DNA of 64,000 nucleotides from Herbaspirillum sp. WKF16 (GTDB lineage Bacteria > Pseudomonadota > Gammaproteobacteria > Burkholderiales > Burkholderiaceae_D): NCBI RefSeq assembly GCF_028993615.1, contig NZ_CP118632.1, forward strand, positions 434,001 through 498,000, in the 5' to 3' direction. Within the stretch, counting starts at the first letter, position 1. Each line of letters starts with the position of its first letter. The notes below the pieces were generated by a model. That model saw nothing but the letters and a program-made list of their open reading frames with translations. It searched no databases and was not told the origin of the DNA. The translations under genes were made by a program, and so were the position numbers. This document shows positions 46,725 through 54,961 of this stretch, piece after piece.

Positions 46725-48041
46725 CTGAAAATCGTATTCATTGTTCATTACTTTCCTCCCCTTAACAGCGCTGGCGCCAGAAGGGTGGAGTCGTTCGCCC
46801 GGCATTTGGTCGACAAGGGACATGATGTATCTGTCGTGACGACGTGCAAGACGGCACGCGACGGCCGGTTGACGGAAGGCACGCCGGACGGGGTTCGTCT
46901 GTTCGAACTCGACAATCGTGGTCGGCTTGGCGCCTCCGCGCGCAGCTCCAGTCCGGTAGCCAGCGTGCAAGGGCGCTCGGCCGGGGGGATGCGGCTGTTG
47001 AAGATCAAGCGCATGGTCGATCGTTTTTTGGGGCAACTGCTAGATCATCGCTTGTTGTTTGCCGCCCAGTTTGCCTCGCCTTTCCTTGCAAAAGAAGTCA
47101 AGAGTGCATTGAGCGAAGCCGATATCGTGGTGTCGAGCAGTCCACCGTGGATCACCCACCTCGCCGGCTGGATTGCGAAGAAACGCTATGGGGTGCGCTG
47201 GCTGGCCGACTATCGGGATCAGTTCAGCGGCAATCACATTCAGATCGGAAGCGCCTTCTCGCGGCCGCTGGAGCGCTGGATCGATCGTGGGCTGCTGCGT
47301 AGCGCAGATTGCGTGTCCGTGATTTCCGGGCCGATGAAAACCTACTACGAGCAGTTTCATGGACGTGTCGAGTGCATCGAGAACGGCTATGACGAGAAGG
47401 CGTTTGCTCGTATTGAACAGGTGGTGGTGGACAAGCCGGCATCCGGGGTGCCCAAAACCGCATTCGTGATCCGATACGCCGGCTCCATTTCAGCTGACCG
47501 CATTCCTCACGCATTGCTGCAGGCGATAGTCCAGGCCAATCGTGGGGAGGGGGCGCCTTTTCATGTGGAGTTTTGCGGCGAGTCGGGCCTGTTGCGCTCG
47601 ATGATGCCAAAGACCTTCCCTGAAGCGCAGCCATTTGTTCGCTTTGTTCCCCAATTGGGCTACAGCGAAGCCCTGGCGGCGATGCTGGAAGCCGACCTGC
47701 TCTATTTCGTTGAGACTTCGGATACCTCGTCTCTCAGCGCCCGCGGTGTGCTGACCACCAAGCTGTTCGAATATCTCGCCGCCAAGAAACCGGTCATTGC
47801 AGAAATCAGCGAGGAAGCGCTGGCGGCGCAGTACTTGCGCGCGTCAGGCTTGAATATGGTCATTTCTGTCAAGAGCGACGAAATCCATGACGCCCTTATT
47901 CGTTATCGCAGCGGGGGGCAGGTACTTGCCCCGGACGACGCTTTTATTCACTCCTTGTCTCGGGCGGTCAAGGCGCAAGCCATGGAAGATCTGCTCGGTC
48001 AACTGTATACGGAAGGGGCTCGGACTGTCGTGCGTTCATAA
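46725..48041 (+). CDS. Glycosyltransferase family 4, apparently starting at a CTG codon
   Basis: GT4-type protein, 438 residues from the CTG at 46725. The open frame upstream of the first standard start (GTG 46785) encodes KIVFIVHYFPPLNSAGARRV, the classic first beta strand and glycine-rich loop of GT4 enzymes, so the annotated start must be upstream. No ATG, GTG or TTG exists between the in-frame stop at 46692 and 46785; CTG 46725 has CGGAG 5 bases before it. Further features are SSPPWITHLAGWIAKKRYG, WLADYRDQFSGNH, RYAGSISADRIPHALL, and LTTKLFEYLAAKKPVIAEI with a donor-binding glutamate. Sugar unknown. If the CTG start is wrong, a sequencing difference or frameshift near 46700 is the alternative. 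Confidence 0.78.
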   Translation: MKIVFIVHYFPPLNSAGARRVESFARHLVDKGHDVSVVTTCKTARDGRLTEGTPDGVRLFELDNRGRLGASARSSSPVASVQGRSAGGMRLLKIKRMVDRFLGQLLDHRLLFAAQFASPFLAKEVKSALSEADIVVSSSPPWITHLAGWIAKKRYGVRWLADYRDQFSGNHIQIGSAFSRPLERWIDRGLLRSADCVSVISGPMKTYYEQFHGRVECIENGYDEKAFARIEQVVVDKPASGVPKTAFVIRYAGSISADRIPHALLQAIVQANRGEGAPFHVEFCGESGLLRSMMPKTFPEAQPFVRFVPQLGYSEALAAMLEADLLYFVETSDTSSLSARGVLTTKLFEYLAAKKPVIAEISEEALAAQYLRASGLNMVISVKSDEIHDALIRYRSGGQVLAPDDAFIHSLSRAVKAQAMEDLLGQLYTEGARTVVRS

Positions 48042-48072
48042 AAAGAGCGTAGTCGGTTCCGGATAAGGAATT

Positions 48073-49284
48073 GTGCGAATTCTGGTGATTAGTCAATATT
48101 TCTGGCCGGAAAGCTTTCGTATCAACGAGCTGGTGCAATCCCTCGTCGCCAAAGGCGTCGAAGTGGATGTGTTGACTGGGAAGCCCAACTATCCGCAGGG
48201 CGTGATCTACGAGGGGTACAAGGTCTGGGGAGTGGATCGGAGCAATTGGCAGGGCGCGACCATCTGGCGCATTCCCTTGTTTCCCCGAGGGAACAAGAGC
48301 GGATTGCGGCTGGTGCTGAATTACCTGTCCTTTGTGGCGTCGGGCCTGCTGATTGCACCTTGGCTGCTGCGCAAGAGGCGCTATGACGCCATCTTTGTGT
48401 TCGGGCTTTCCCCTATCCTGCAGGCCTTGCCGGCGTTGTTCGTCAGCGCCCTGAAAAAGACGAAGCTTGTGCTGTGGGTGCAAGATCTGTGGCCGCAGAG
48501 CCTATCGGCCACGGGGTATGTCACCAATGCCCGCGTGCTCAGCGCCGTGGCAGCGGTCGTGCGGTTCATCTATCGACGTAGTGATCTTGTCCTGGTGCAG
48601 TCGAAGGCGTTTGAAGCCCACGTGCACGCGCTGGCGCCGGAAGCCCGGGTGCGTTATTACCCGAATTCAGGGGATGCCAGATTTGCCGCGGCGACCGAGC
48701 CGGTGGCGCGGCATTGGGACTATCCGTTTTCGGTTACATTTGCCGGAAACGTCGGCGCGGCTCAAAATGTCCCGGTGATCGTAGAAGCAGCAACGCTGCT
48801 GCGCGAGCATGCGCATATCCATGTTGTCGTTATCGGGGACGGCAGCCAGTGGCAATGGGTGAAAGCCGAAACCGAGCGCCGAGGGCTGACAAACGTGCAT
48901 TTGCTGGGGCATAAGCCTTATGCCGACATGCCGGATTTCCTCTATAGCTCGTCGGCGCTCCTGGTCACGCTGAGGGATGATCCAATTTTCAATGCGACCA
49001 TCCCGAGCAAGATTCAGGCGTATCTGGCAGCTGGACGCCCCATCATCGCCTGCTTGAACGGTGAGGGAGGGCGTATCCTGGATGAGGCTGGCGCTGGCGT
49101 CGTCGTGCCCGCCAATGACGCTTTGGCCCTCGCCGATGCTATATTGGCTTTGTCGAAGGCGAGCGACGCGTCGCTGAAACAGATGGGGCACAAGGGGCGT
49201 GAATATTTCCACGCAAATTTCGACCATGAGCAACTGGTCGACACGCTCATCGGTTATTTCGAACGTGAATCAAGCAAAGACTGA
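48073..49284 (+). CDS. Glycosyltransferase family 4, WbuB type (probable L-amino sugar transferase)
   Basis: GT4 enzyme of 403 residues starting with GTG 48073 after AAGGA. RILVISQYFWPESFRINELV and VDVLTGKPNYPQG are hallmarks of the WbuB/WbjE group. LWVQDLWPQSLSATG, FAGNVGAAQNVPVIVEAA and PSKIQAYLAAGRPIIACL follow. WbuB homologues transfer L-FucNAc or L-QuiNAc and are encoded next to the genes for that precursor, as here (49289-52287). It therefore probably uses the L-amino sugar nucleotide of the neighbouring genes. Confidence 0.87.
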   Translation: MRILVISQYFWPESFRINELVQSLVAKGVEVDVLTGKPNYPQGVIYEGYKVWGVDRSNWQGATIWRIPLFPRGNKSGLRLVLNYLSFVASGLLIAPWLLRKRRYDAIFVFGLSPILQALPALFVSALKKTKLVLWVQDLWPQSLSATGYVTNARVLSAVAAVVRFIYRRSDLVLVQSKAFEAHVHALAPEARVRYYPNSGDARFAAATEPVARHWDYPFSVTFAGNVGAAQNVPVIVEAATLLREHAHIHVVVIGDGSQWQWVKAETERRGLTNVHLLGHKPYADMPDFLYSSSALLVTLRDDPIFNATIPSKIQAYLAAGRPIIACLNGEGGRILDEAGAGVVVPANDALALADAILALSKASDASLKQMGHKGREYFHANFDHEQLVDTLIGYFERESSKD

Positions 49285-49288
49285 AAAA

Positions 49289-50173
49289 ATGAAGATATTG
49301 GTTCTGGGTGCTGGCGGCATGCTGGGCAGCGCCATGTTTTCCCTTTTGGGCGGGGGTAACGACTTCGATGTATGGGGAACGTTGCGCGACAACCGCAAGC
49401 TCGAGAGCTTCGATCAGCATAGCCATAGCAAGCTGGTCAGTGATTTCGACGTGCAGGATATCGAATCGGTGCGCGGGTTGCTGGCCCGTCTTAAACCTGA
49501 TGTGGTCATCAACTGCATCGGGGTGATCAAGCAATTGGCGGCCGCCAACGACGCACTGGTGTCGATCGCCATCAACGCGCTGCTTCCGCATCAGTTGGCG
49601 GAGCTCTGCGCGGAAGCCGGGGCGCGCCTGGTGCATTTCAGTACGGATTGCGTTTTCTCTGGAAAAAAGGGACGTTACAGCGAATCCGATTTTCCCGATG
49701 CGAATGACCTGTATGGTCGCTCCAAGTTCCTCGGTGAGGTCGCTTATCCTCACGCGATCACGCTGCGCACATCCATCATCGGTCACGAGCTGGGTAGCAG
49801 TCACAGCCTCGTGGACTGGTTTCTGGCGCAGAAGGGGACGTGCAAGGGATTTACGCATGCGTTCTTTTCGGGACTTCCCAGCGTGGAGCATGCGCGTATC
49901 GTCCGCGATGCGATTCTGCCCAACCCGCAGCTTTCGGGTCTGTATCAGGTCGCGGCCGCACCCATTTCGAAGTATGACCTGCTTACGTTGGTCGCCAAGC
50001 AATATGGCGTCTCCACGCAGATCGAACCAAGCGACGCGCTGAAGATTGACCGCTCCCTGGATGGCGGCCGCTTCAATGCCGATTTCGGATACGTCCCGCC
50101 GGACTGGCCGACGCTCGTCGAACAGATGCATCAACAATTTCAAGACAGGAATGCAGGCAATGTTCCAAGATAA
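49289..50173 (+). CDS. RmlD-like NDP-4-keto sugar reductase (WbvR/QnlB type)
   Basis: SDR of 294 residues. KILVLGAGGMLGSAMF (cofactor), NCIGVIKQL, HFSTDCVFSGKKGRYSE and YGRSKFLGEV (YxxxK) give the RmlD pattern. It lacks the C-terminal cupin domain that lengthens FnlB/WbjC/CapF enzymes to about 370 residues. In the three-enzyme L-amino sugar pathways, an RmlD-like reductase of this size goes with UDP-L-QuiNAc (WbvB-WbvR-WbvD), whereas the cupin-bearing enzyme goes with UDP-L-FucNAc. I therefore favour reduction of the 4-keto intermediate towards L-QuiNAc. It overlaps the next gene by 14 bases. Confidence 0.82.
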   Translation: MKILVLGAGGMLGSAMFSLLGGGNDFDVWGTLRDNRKLESFDQHSHSKLVSDFDVQDIESVRGLLARLKPDVVINCIGVIKQLAAANDALVSIAINALLPHQLAELCAEAGARLVHFSTDCVFSGKKGRYSESDFPDANDLYGRSKFLGEVAYPHAITLRTSIIGHELGSSHSLVDWFLAQKGTCKGFTHAFFSGLPSVEHARIVRDAILPNPQLSGLYQVAAAPISKYDLLTLVAKQYGVSTQIEPSDALKIDRSLDGGRFNADFGYVPPDWPTLVEQMHQQFQDRNAGNVPR

Positions 50174-51170
50174 AGTCCTCATGATCACCGGTGGTACCGG
50201 CTCGTTCGGCAACGCCGTCCTGAAACGCTTTTTGTCCACCGATGTGCGTGAAATCCGTATCTTCAGCCGCGACGAGAAGAAACAGGAAGAAATGCGCATC
50301 AAGCTGAACAATAACAAACTGAAGTTCTACATCGGCGATATTCGTGATTACCAGAGCGTCGCCCAAGCGATGAAGGGCGTGGATTACGTGTTTCATGCCG
50401 CGGCGCTCAAGCAAGTGCCATCGTGCGAGTTCTATCCGATGGAAGCGGTGCGCACCAATGTGCTGGGCGCCGAAAACGTCATGCTTGCGGCGATTGCTAA
50501 TGAGGTCAAGCGCGTTATTGTGCTCAGCACCGACAAGGCGGTTTACCCCATCAACGCCATGGGCGTCTCCAAGGCCATGATGGAAAAGCTGATGGTCGCC
50601 AAAGCACGTATGCAAAACGAAGGCGAGACCGTCTTTTGCGCCACGCGCTACGGCAACGTGATGGCATCGCGCGGTTCGGTGATCCCGCTGTTCGTTTCCC
50701 AACTGAAGTCCAACATGCCGTTAACCATTACCGATCCGAACATGACGCGTTTCCTCATGTCCCTCGACGATTCGGTCGACTTGGTCCTGCATGCTTTCGA
50801 GCACGGCAAGCAAGGCGATATCTTTGTCCAAAAGGCTCCTGCGTCGACGGTCGAGGATCTTGCGCAGGCCCTGCACCAGATGTTCCCCAGCAAGAGCGAA
50901 ATCCGCATGATCGGGACGCGTCACGGCGAGAAATTATTCGAGACCCTGGTGTCGCGCGAAGAGATGGCCAAGGCGGAGGACCAAGGGGACTACTACCGTA
51001 TCCCGGCAGATAACCGTGATTTGAACTACGCCAAGTATTTCAGCGACGGAGAAGAAAAGATCGCCGATTTCGAAGACTACACGTCGCATAACACGCAGCG
51101 CCTGGGCGTGGCTGAAGTCGTTCAGCTTCTGCGCAAGCTGGACTTCATCCAGGGAGAGCTCAGTGTTTAA
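50160..51170 (+). CDS. UDP-GlcNAc 4,6-dehydratase/5-epimerase (FnlA/WbjB/WbvB/CapE type)
   Basis: Extended SDR of 336 residues, first enzyme of UDP-L-amino sugar synthesis. It has LMITGGTGSFGNAVLKRFL, HAAALKQVPSCEFYPMEAV, VLSTDKAVYPINAMGVSKAMMEKL and ATRYGNVMASRGSVIPLF. The catalytic YxxxK tyrosine is replaced by Met in AMGVSK, as in the WbpM/CapE class. It makes UDP-2-acetamido-2,6-dideoxy-L-arabino-4-hexulose and epimers. ATG 50160 (MFQDKVLMI) was chosen; an ATG 9 bases upstream is an alternative. It overlaps both neighbours. Confidence 0.9.
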   Translation: MFQDKVLMITGGTGSFGNAVLKRFLSTDVREIRIFSRDEKKQEEMRIKLNNNKLKFYIGDIRDYQSVAQAMKGVDYVFHAAALKQVPSCEFYPMEAVRTNVLGAENVMLAAIANEVKRVIVLSTDKAVYPINAMGVSKAMMEKLMVAKARMQNEGETVFCATRYGNVMASRGSVIPLFVSQLKSNMPLTITDPNMTRFLMSLDDSVDLVLHAFEHGKQGDIFVQKAPASTVEDLAQALHQMFPSKSEIRMIGTRHGEKLFETLVSREEMAKAEDQGDYYRIPADNRDLNYAKYFSDGEEKIADFEDYTSHNTQRLGVAEVVQLLRKLDFIQGELSV

Positions 51171-52287
51171 GGTAATGACAATCATCGGAACCCGGCCCGA
51201 GTTGATCAAGATGAGCCGGGTCATGGCTGTGCTCGACCAGCATACCAAGCACATCCTGGTTCACACCGGCCAGAATTTCGACTACGAGCTGAACCAGATC
51301 TTTTTCGACGATCTCGGTATTCGCAAGCCGGATTATTTTCTTGAGGCGGTCGGCGAGAATCCCGCGCAGACCATCGGCAATGTGATTGCCAAGGCCGATG
51401 CCGTCATGGAGGCCGAACAGCCGGATGCGCTGCTCCTGTATGGTGACACCAACTCCACGCTGGCGGTGATCGCGGCCAAGCGTCGCAAGATTCCCGTATT
51501 CCACATGGAAGCCGGAAACCGTTGTTTCGACCAGCGCGTGCCCGAAGAGCTCAATCGCAAGGTGCTTGATCATCTTTCCGACATCAACATGGTGCTCACC
51601 GAGCATGCCCGGCGCTACCTGATCGCCGAAGGCATTCGGCCGGAAACGATCATCAAGACCGGTTCGCACATGCGGGAGGTGATCGATCACTATCGTCCCA
51701 AGATTGATGCGTCAGACGTCATTGGCCGCATGAACCTGACCGCTGGGAAATTTTTTGTGGTGAGCGCGCACCGCGAAGAGAATGTCGACTCTCCCGGTGC
51801 GTTGAACGATCTTTTGGAAACCCTGGAGGCGTTGCGCGAGAAATACGGCTATCCCATTATTGTTTCCACGCATCCGCGTACGCGCAAGCGGCTCGATGCG
51901 ATGGAGCGGGCGCACCTTGGGGCGAACATCATCTTTTCCAAGCCGCTCGGGTTTTTCGATTACATGAAACTGCAAATGGAGGCATTCTGCGTATTGTCCG
52001 ACAGTGGCACAATCACGGAGGAGGCCTCCCTGCTCGGATTACGCGCCATCACGATCCGCAATGCGCACGAACGGCCGGAAGGCATGGATGTCGGCACCCT
52101 GATCATGAGCGGCCTCAAACGCGATCGTGTGATCAACGCTATCGATATCGTGACCGCGGGGGAGGACGGCCGGCGCTCTACTCTGGCCGTGGCCGATTAT
52201 GAGAATCCTTATGTGTCGACCCAGGTCCTGCGTGTGGTGACGAGTTACATCGATTACATCAACCGTGTCGTCTGGTCCAAGGAGTAG
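51163..52287 (+). CDS. UDP-N-acetyl-L-amino sugar C2-epimerase (FnlC/WbjD/WbvD type)
   Basis: Non-hydrolysing 2-epimerase family protein of 374 residues. VMTIIGTRPELIKMSRVM, HTGQNFDYELNQIFFDDLGIRKPDYFL, YGDTNSTLAVIAAKRRKIPVFHMEAGNRCFDQRVPEE and DSGTITEEASLLG match the FnlC/WbjD group, which acts on UDP-L-PneNAc or UDP-L-RhaNAc rather than on UDP-GlcNAc. It starts with GTG 51163 overlapping the dehydratase stop and preceded by GGGAGAG; an ATG at 51175 is possible. It would give the final UDP-L-QuiNAc (or UDP-L-FucNAc). Confidence 0.88.
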   Translation: MFKVMTIIGTRPELIKMSRVMAVLDQHTKHILVHTGQNFDYELNQIFFDDLGIRKPDYFLEAVGENPAQTIGNVIAKADAVMEAEQPDALLLYGDTNSTLAVIAAKRRKIPVFHMEAGNRCFDQRVPEELNRKVLDHLSDINMVLTEHARRYLIAEGIRPETIIKTGSHMREVIDHYRPKIDASDVIGRMNLTAGKFFVVSAHREENVDSPGALNDLLETLEALREKYGYPIIVSTHPRTRKRLDAMERAHLGANIIFSKPLGFFDYMKLQMEAFCVLSDSGTITEEASLLGLRAITIRNAHERPEGMDVGTLIMSGLKRDRVINAIDIVTAGEDGRRSTLAVADYENPYVSTQVLRVVTSYIDYINRVVWSKE

Positions 52288-52355
52288 TACTTTGCCATTC
52301 AATGCCCGACTTTCCTGCGGGGCGCATTTCTACTTTGGCGACGGAGTGGTTTTTC

Positions 52356-52922
52356 ATGTTTGCTAAGCGACTGTTCGATATCGTCTGCGCCTTGCTTCTG
52401 GCCGTCGTCCTCTTGATCCCGTTCATCTTGGTCGCGCTGGCCGTGAAGCTGAGTTCGCACGGTCCGGCGCTGTACTGGTCCGAACGGGTGGGGCGTCGCA
52501 ACAGCACCTTCGGCATGCCTAAATTTCGAACCATGCGGATCGACACACCGGCGGTGGCCACGCACTTGTTGTCCAATCCGGATCAGTATCTGACGCCTAT
52601 CGGGGGTGTTCTCAGAAAAACCAGTCTCGATGAATTGCCCCAGCTTTGGAGCATCCTGGTCGGCGATATGAGTTTTGTCGGGCCGCGTCCCGCGCTGTTC
52701 AACCAGTACGACCTGATTGAGTTGCGTACCCAGGCTGGTGTAGATAGCATATTGCCGGGGTTGACCGGATGGGCGCAAATCAATGGTCGAGACGAATTGT
52801 CGATTCCTGAGAAGGTGAAGCTCGACGCTGAATATCTCCGGCGGCGGTCGTTCTTGTTTGACATCCGCATCATGTGGCAGACCTTCATGAAGGTCGTGCG
52901 CCGTGACGGTATTTCTCACTGA
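52356..52922 (+). CDS. Initiating polyprenyl-phosphate sugar transferase (PglC-type monotopic PGT)
   Basis: Phosphoglycosyl transferase of 188 residues. One N-terminal membrane hairpin (about residues 7-32) is followed by PALYWSERVGRRNSTFGMPKFRTMR, TSLDELPQLWSILVGDMSFVGPRPAL with the catalytic Asp-Glu dyad, and LPGLTGWAQINGRDELS. It is the small PglC-like form without the extra N-terminal membrane domains of WcaJ. It transfers a sugar phosphate from a UDP-sugar to undecaprenyl phosphate to start each repeat unit. GGAGTGG precedes the ATG. The donor could be a UDP-4-keto-derived 6-deoxy amino sugar made via the next gene (inference). Confidence 0.92.
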   Translation: MFAKRLFDIVCALLLAVVLLIPFILVALAVKLSSHGPALYWSERVGRRNSTFGMPKFRTMRIDTPAVATHLLSNPDQYLTPIGGVLRKTSLDELPQLWSILVGDMSFVGPRPALFNQYDLIELRTQAGVDSILPGLTGWAQINGRDELSIPEKVKLDAEYLRRRSFLFDIRIMWQTFMKVVRRDGISH

Positions 52923-52929
52923 GCCGGCC

Positions 52930-54948
52930 ATGCTTCGCGCAATCCAAAGCCGGCTGTTGAATCTGTCGCGAGTGGTCAAGCAGAGCATCGTCATGCTGAT
53001 CGATGTGGCGGCGTCTGTTTTCGCGACCTGGGCCGCATTCTCGCTTCGCCTGGATACGCTTCATTGGCCCATTGGATATCAATGGTATGTCTACGGTCTG
53101 GCGCCGCTGATCGCATTGCCTGTGTTTATCCGGCTTGGCTTATACCACGCCATCTTCCGCTACACCGGATTGTCCGCGATGGTTGCCGTGGGCAAGGCGG
53201 TGACCCTCTGCGGCGCCTTATTCTTCCTGCTGCTCCTGTTATTGACACTGCCGGACGTTCCCCGTTCGGTCGGTTTGATGCAACCCATCATCCTGCTGAT
53301 CCTGGTTGGCGCCAGCCGCGTTTTCGCTCGTTTCGGATTGATTCGCATGCTCTCCGCGCGCCGACGTCACAAGCAAGTGCGGATGCTTGTTTATGGCGCG
53401 GGAGAAGCGGGGGTGCAGGTCGCCGAAGCGCTGTTGCGCGGGCATGAGTTCGAGATCATCGGTTTTCTGGACGACGATTCTCGCCTGGTCGGTAAAACCA
53501 TCAACGGCAAACGCATCTATTCATCGCGCAATGTTGCCGAGGTGATCGAACAGCATGCCATCACCGATGTGTTGCTCGCGCTGCCTTCACTGCCGCGTCC
53601 ACGGCGCAATGAAATCCTGTCCTATCTTCGACAGTTTCAGTTGCATGTGCGCTCACTGCCAGACCTTGCCGATTTGGCCGCTGGCAAGGTGACGGTCTCC
53701 GATATCCATGATCTGGACATCAACGATTTGCTGGGACGCGACCCGGTTCCCCCAGATAGTGAATTGCTTCGTCGCAACATTGTCGGGAAGACCGTTATGG
53801 TTAGCGGGGCCGGCGGCAGCATCGGCGGGGAGTTGAGCCGGCAGATCCTTGCCGAGCGCCCGGATCGCCTGCTTTTGCTGGATCACAACGAGTTCGGCTT
53901 GTACGCCATCCACGAAGATTTGAAGAAGCGCATGGTCGAGATGGCAGGGGAGGTGGTCCTGGTGCCATTACTGGCGAGCATTCGCGATATGGGGCGCCTG
54001 CAAGAGATTTTCAGCGTATATCGGCCGCATGCGGTCTACCACGCAGCGGCATATAAACATGTCCCCTTGGTCGAGCACAACGTCGCCGAAGGTACGCGCA
54101 ACAACGTGTTTGGCACCTTGAACCTTGCCTCGGTGGCGGTGGAGCATGGCGTCGCGAATTTCGTGCTGATCAGCACCGACAAGGCCGTACGCCCGACCAA
54201 TGTGATGGGGGCCACCAAACGCCTGGCCGAAATGATTCTTCAGGCTTTCAACGAAGAAGCGACTTGCGGCCGCGAGCAATCCCTCGCCTTGGACGAGAGC
54301 CGCAAGAAAATTGCATGCAAGACTAAGTTCTCGATGGTTCGCTTTGGCAATGTGCTGGGATCTTCCGGTTCGGTGGTGCCGCTTTTCCGCCAGCAAATCC
54401 GGGAGGGTGGGCCAATTACCCTAACCGATGAAGAGGTCACCCGTTATTTCATGACCATCCCGGAAGCGGCTCAGCTCGTGATCCAGGCCGGCGCAATGGC
54501 GAAAGGAGGCGACGTTTTTGTGCTGGACATGGGAGCACCCGTCAAGATTTACGATCTTGCCACCCGGATGATCGAACTGTCCGGCCTGTCGGTCTGCAAT
54601 GAGGCCAATCCTCAAGGGGATATCAGTATCAAGATTACGGGTATGCGGCCTGGGGAAAAGCTGTATGAGGAATTGTTGATCGGCGAAAATCCCCAGCCGA
54701 CGGCGCATGTCAGGATAATGAAGGCCCACGAGGATTTCCTTGCATGGGACATTCTCAAGCCCTACCTGCAAAAATTGCAAAAAGCCGCCGATTGTAACGA
54801 CATTGAGGAGGTGCGCCTCCTGATGTCTGAGTTGGTCAGCGGATACCGCTTTGAGAAATCCATCGTCGATTGGGTGCATGTCGCCAACGAAGATGCGGCG
54901 TCAGAGGAATATTTTAGGAATTCGACTGTCGAACGTCTCCCATCCTGA
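52930..54948 (+). CDS. wbpM: WbpM/PglF-type membrane UDP-GlcNAc 4,6-dehydratase
   Basis: Protein of 672 residues. Four membrane segments occupy about residues 15-130, a second nucleotide-binding-like region (MLVYGAGEAGVQVAEALL) spans about 150-270, and the catalytic SDR domain (VMVSGAGGSIGGELSRQIL onward) fills the rest. VLISTDKAVRPTNVMGATKR shows Met in place of the usual catalytic Tyr, the Ser-Met-Lys signature of WbpM. It converts UDP-GlcNAc to UDP-4-keto-6-deoxy-GlcNAc, precursor of QuiNAc, FucNAc or 4-amino sugars. ATG 52930 was chosen, 8 bases after the PGT stop; GTG 52903 inside the PGT gene is possible. WbpM genes often end O-antigen loci, as here. Confidence 0.93.
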   Translation: MLRAIQSRLLNLSRVVKQSIVMLIDVAASVFATWAAFSLRLDTLHWPIGYQWYVYGLAPLIALPVFIRLGLYHAIFRYTGLSAMVAVGKAVTLCGALFFLLLLLLTLPDVPRSVGLMQPIILLILVGASRVFARFGLIRMLSARRRHKQVRMLVYGAGEAGVQVAEALLRGHEFEIIGFLDDDSRLVGKTINGKRIYSSRNVAEVIEQHAITDVLLALPSLPRPRRNEILSYLRQFQLHVRSLPDLADLAAGKVTVSDIHDLDINDLLGRDPVPPDSELLRRNIVGKTVMVSGAGGSIGGELSRQILAERPDRLLLLDHNEFGLYAIHEDLKKRMVEMAGEVVLVPLLASIRDMGRLQEIFSVYRPHAVYHAAAYKHVPLVEHNVAEGTRNNVFGTLNLASVAVEHGVANFVLISTDKAVRPTNVMGATKRLAEMILQAFNEEATCGREQSLALDESRKKIACKTKFSMVRFGNVLGSSGSVVPLFRQQIREGGPITLTDEEVTRYFMTIPEAAQLVIQAGAMAKGGDVFVLDMGAPVKIYDLATRMIELSGLSVCNEANPQGDISIKITGMRPGEKLYEELLIGENPQPTAHVRIMKAHEDFLAWDILKPYLQKLQKAADCNDIEEVRLLMSELVSGYRFEKSIVDWVHVANEDAASEEYFRNSTVERLPS

Positions 54949-54961
54949 TTTGGAGCGTTTC

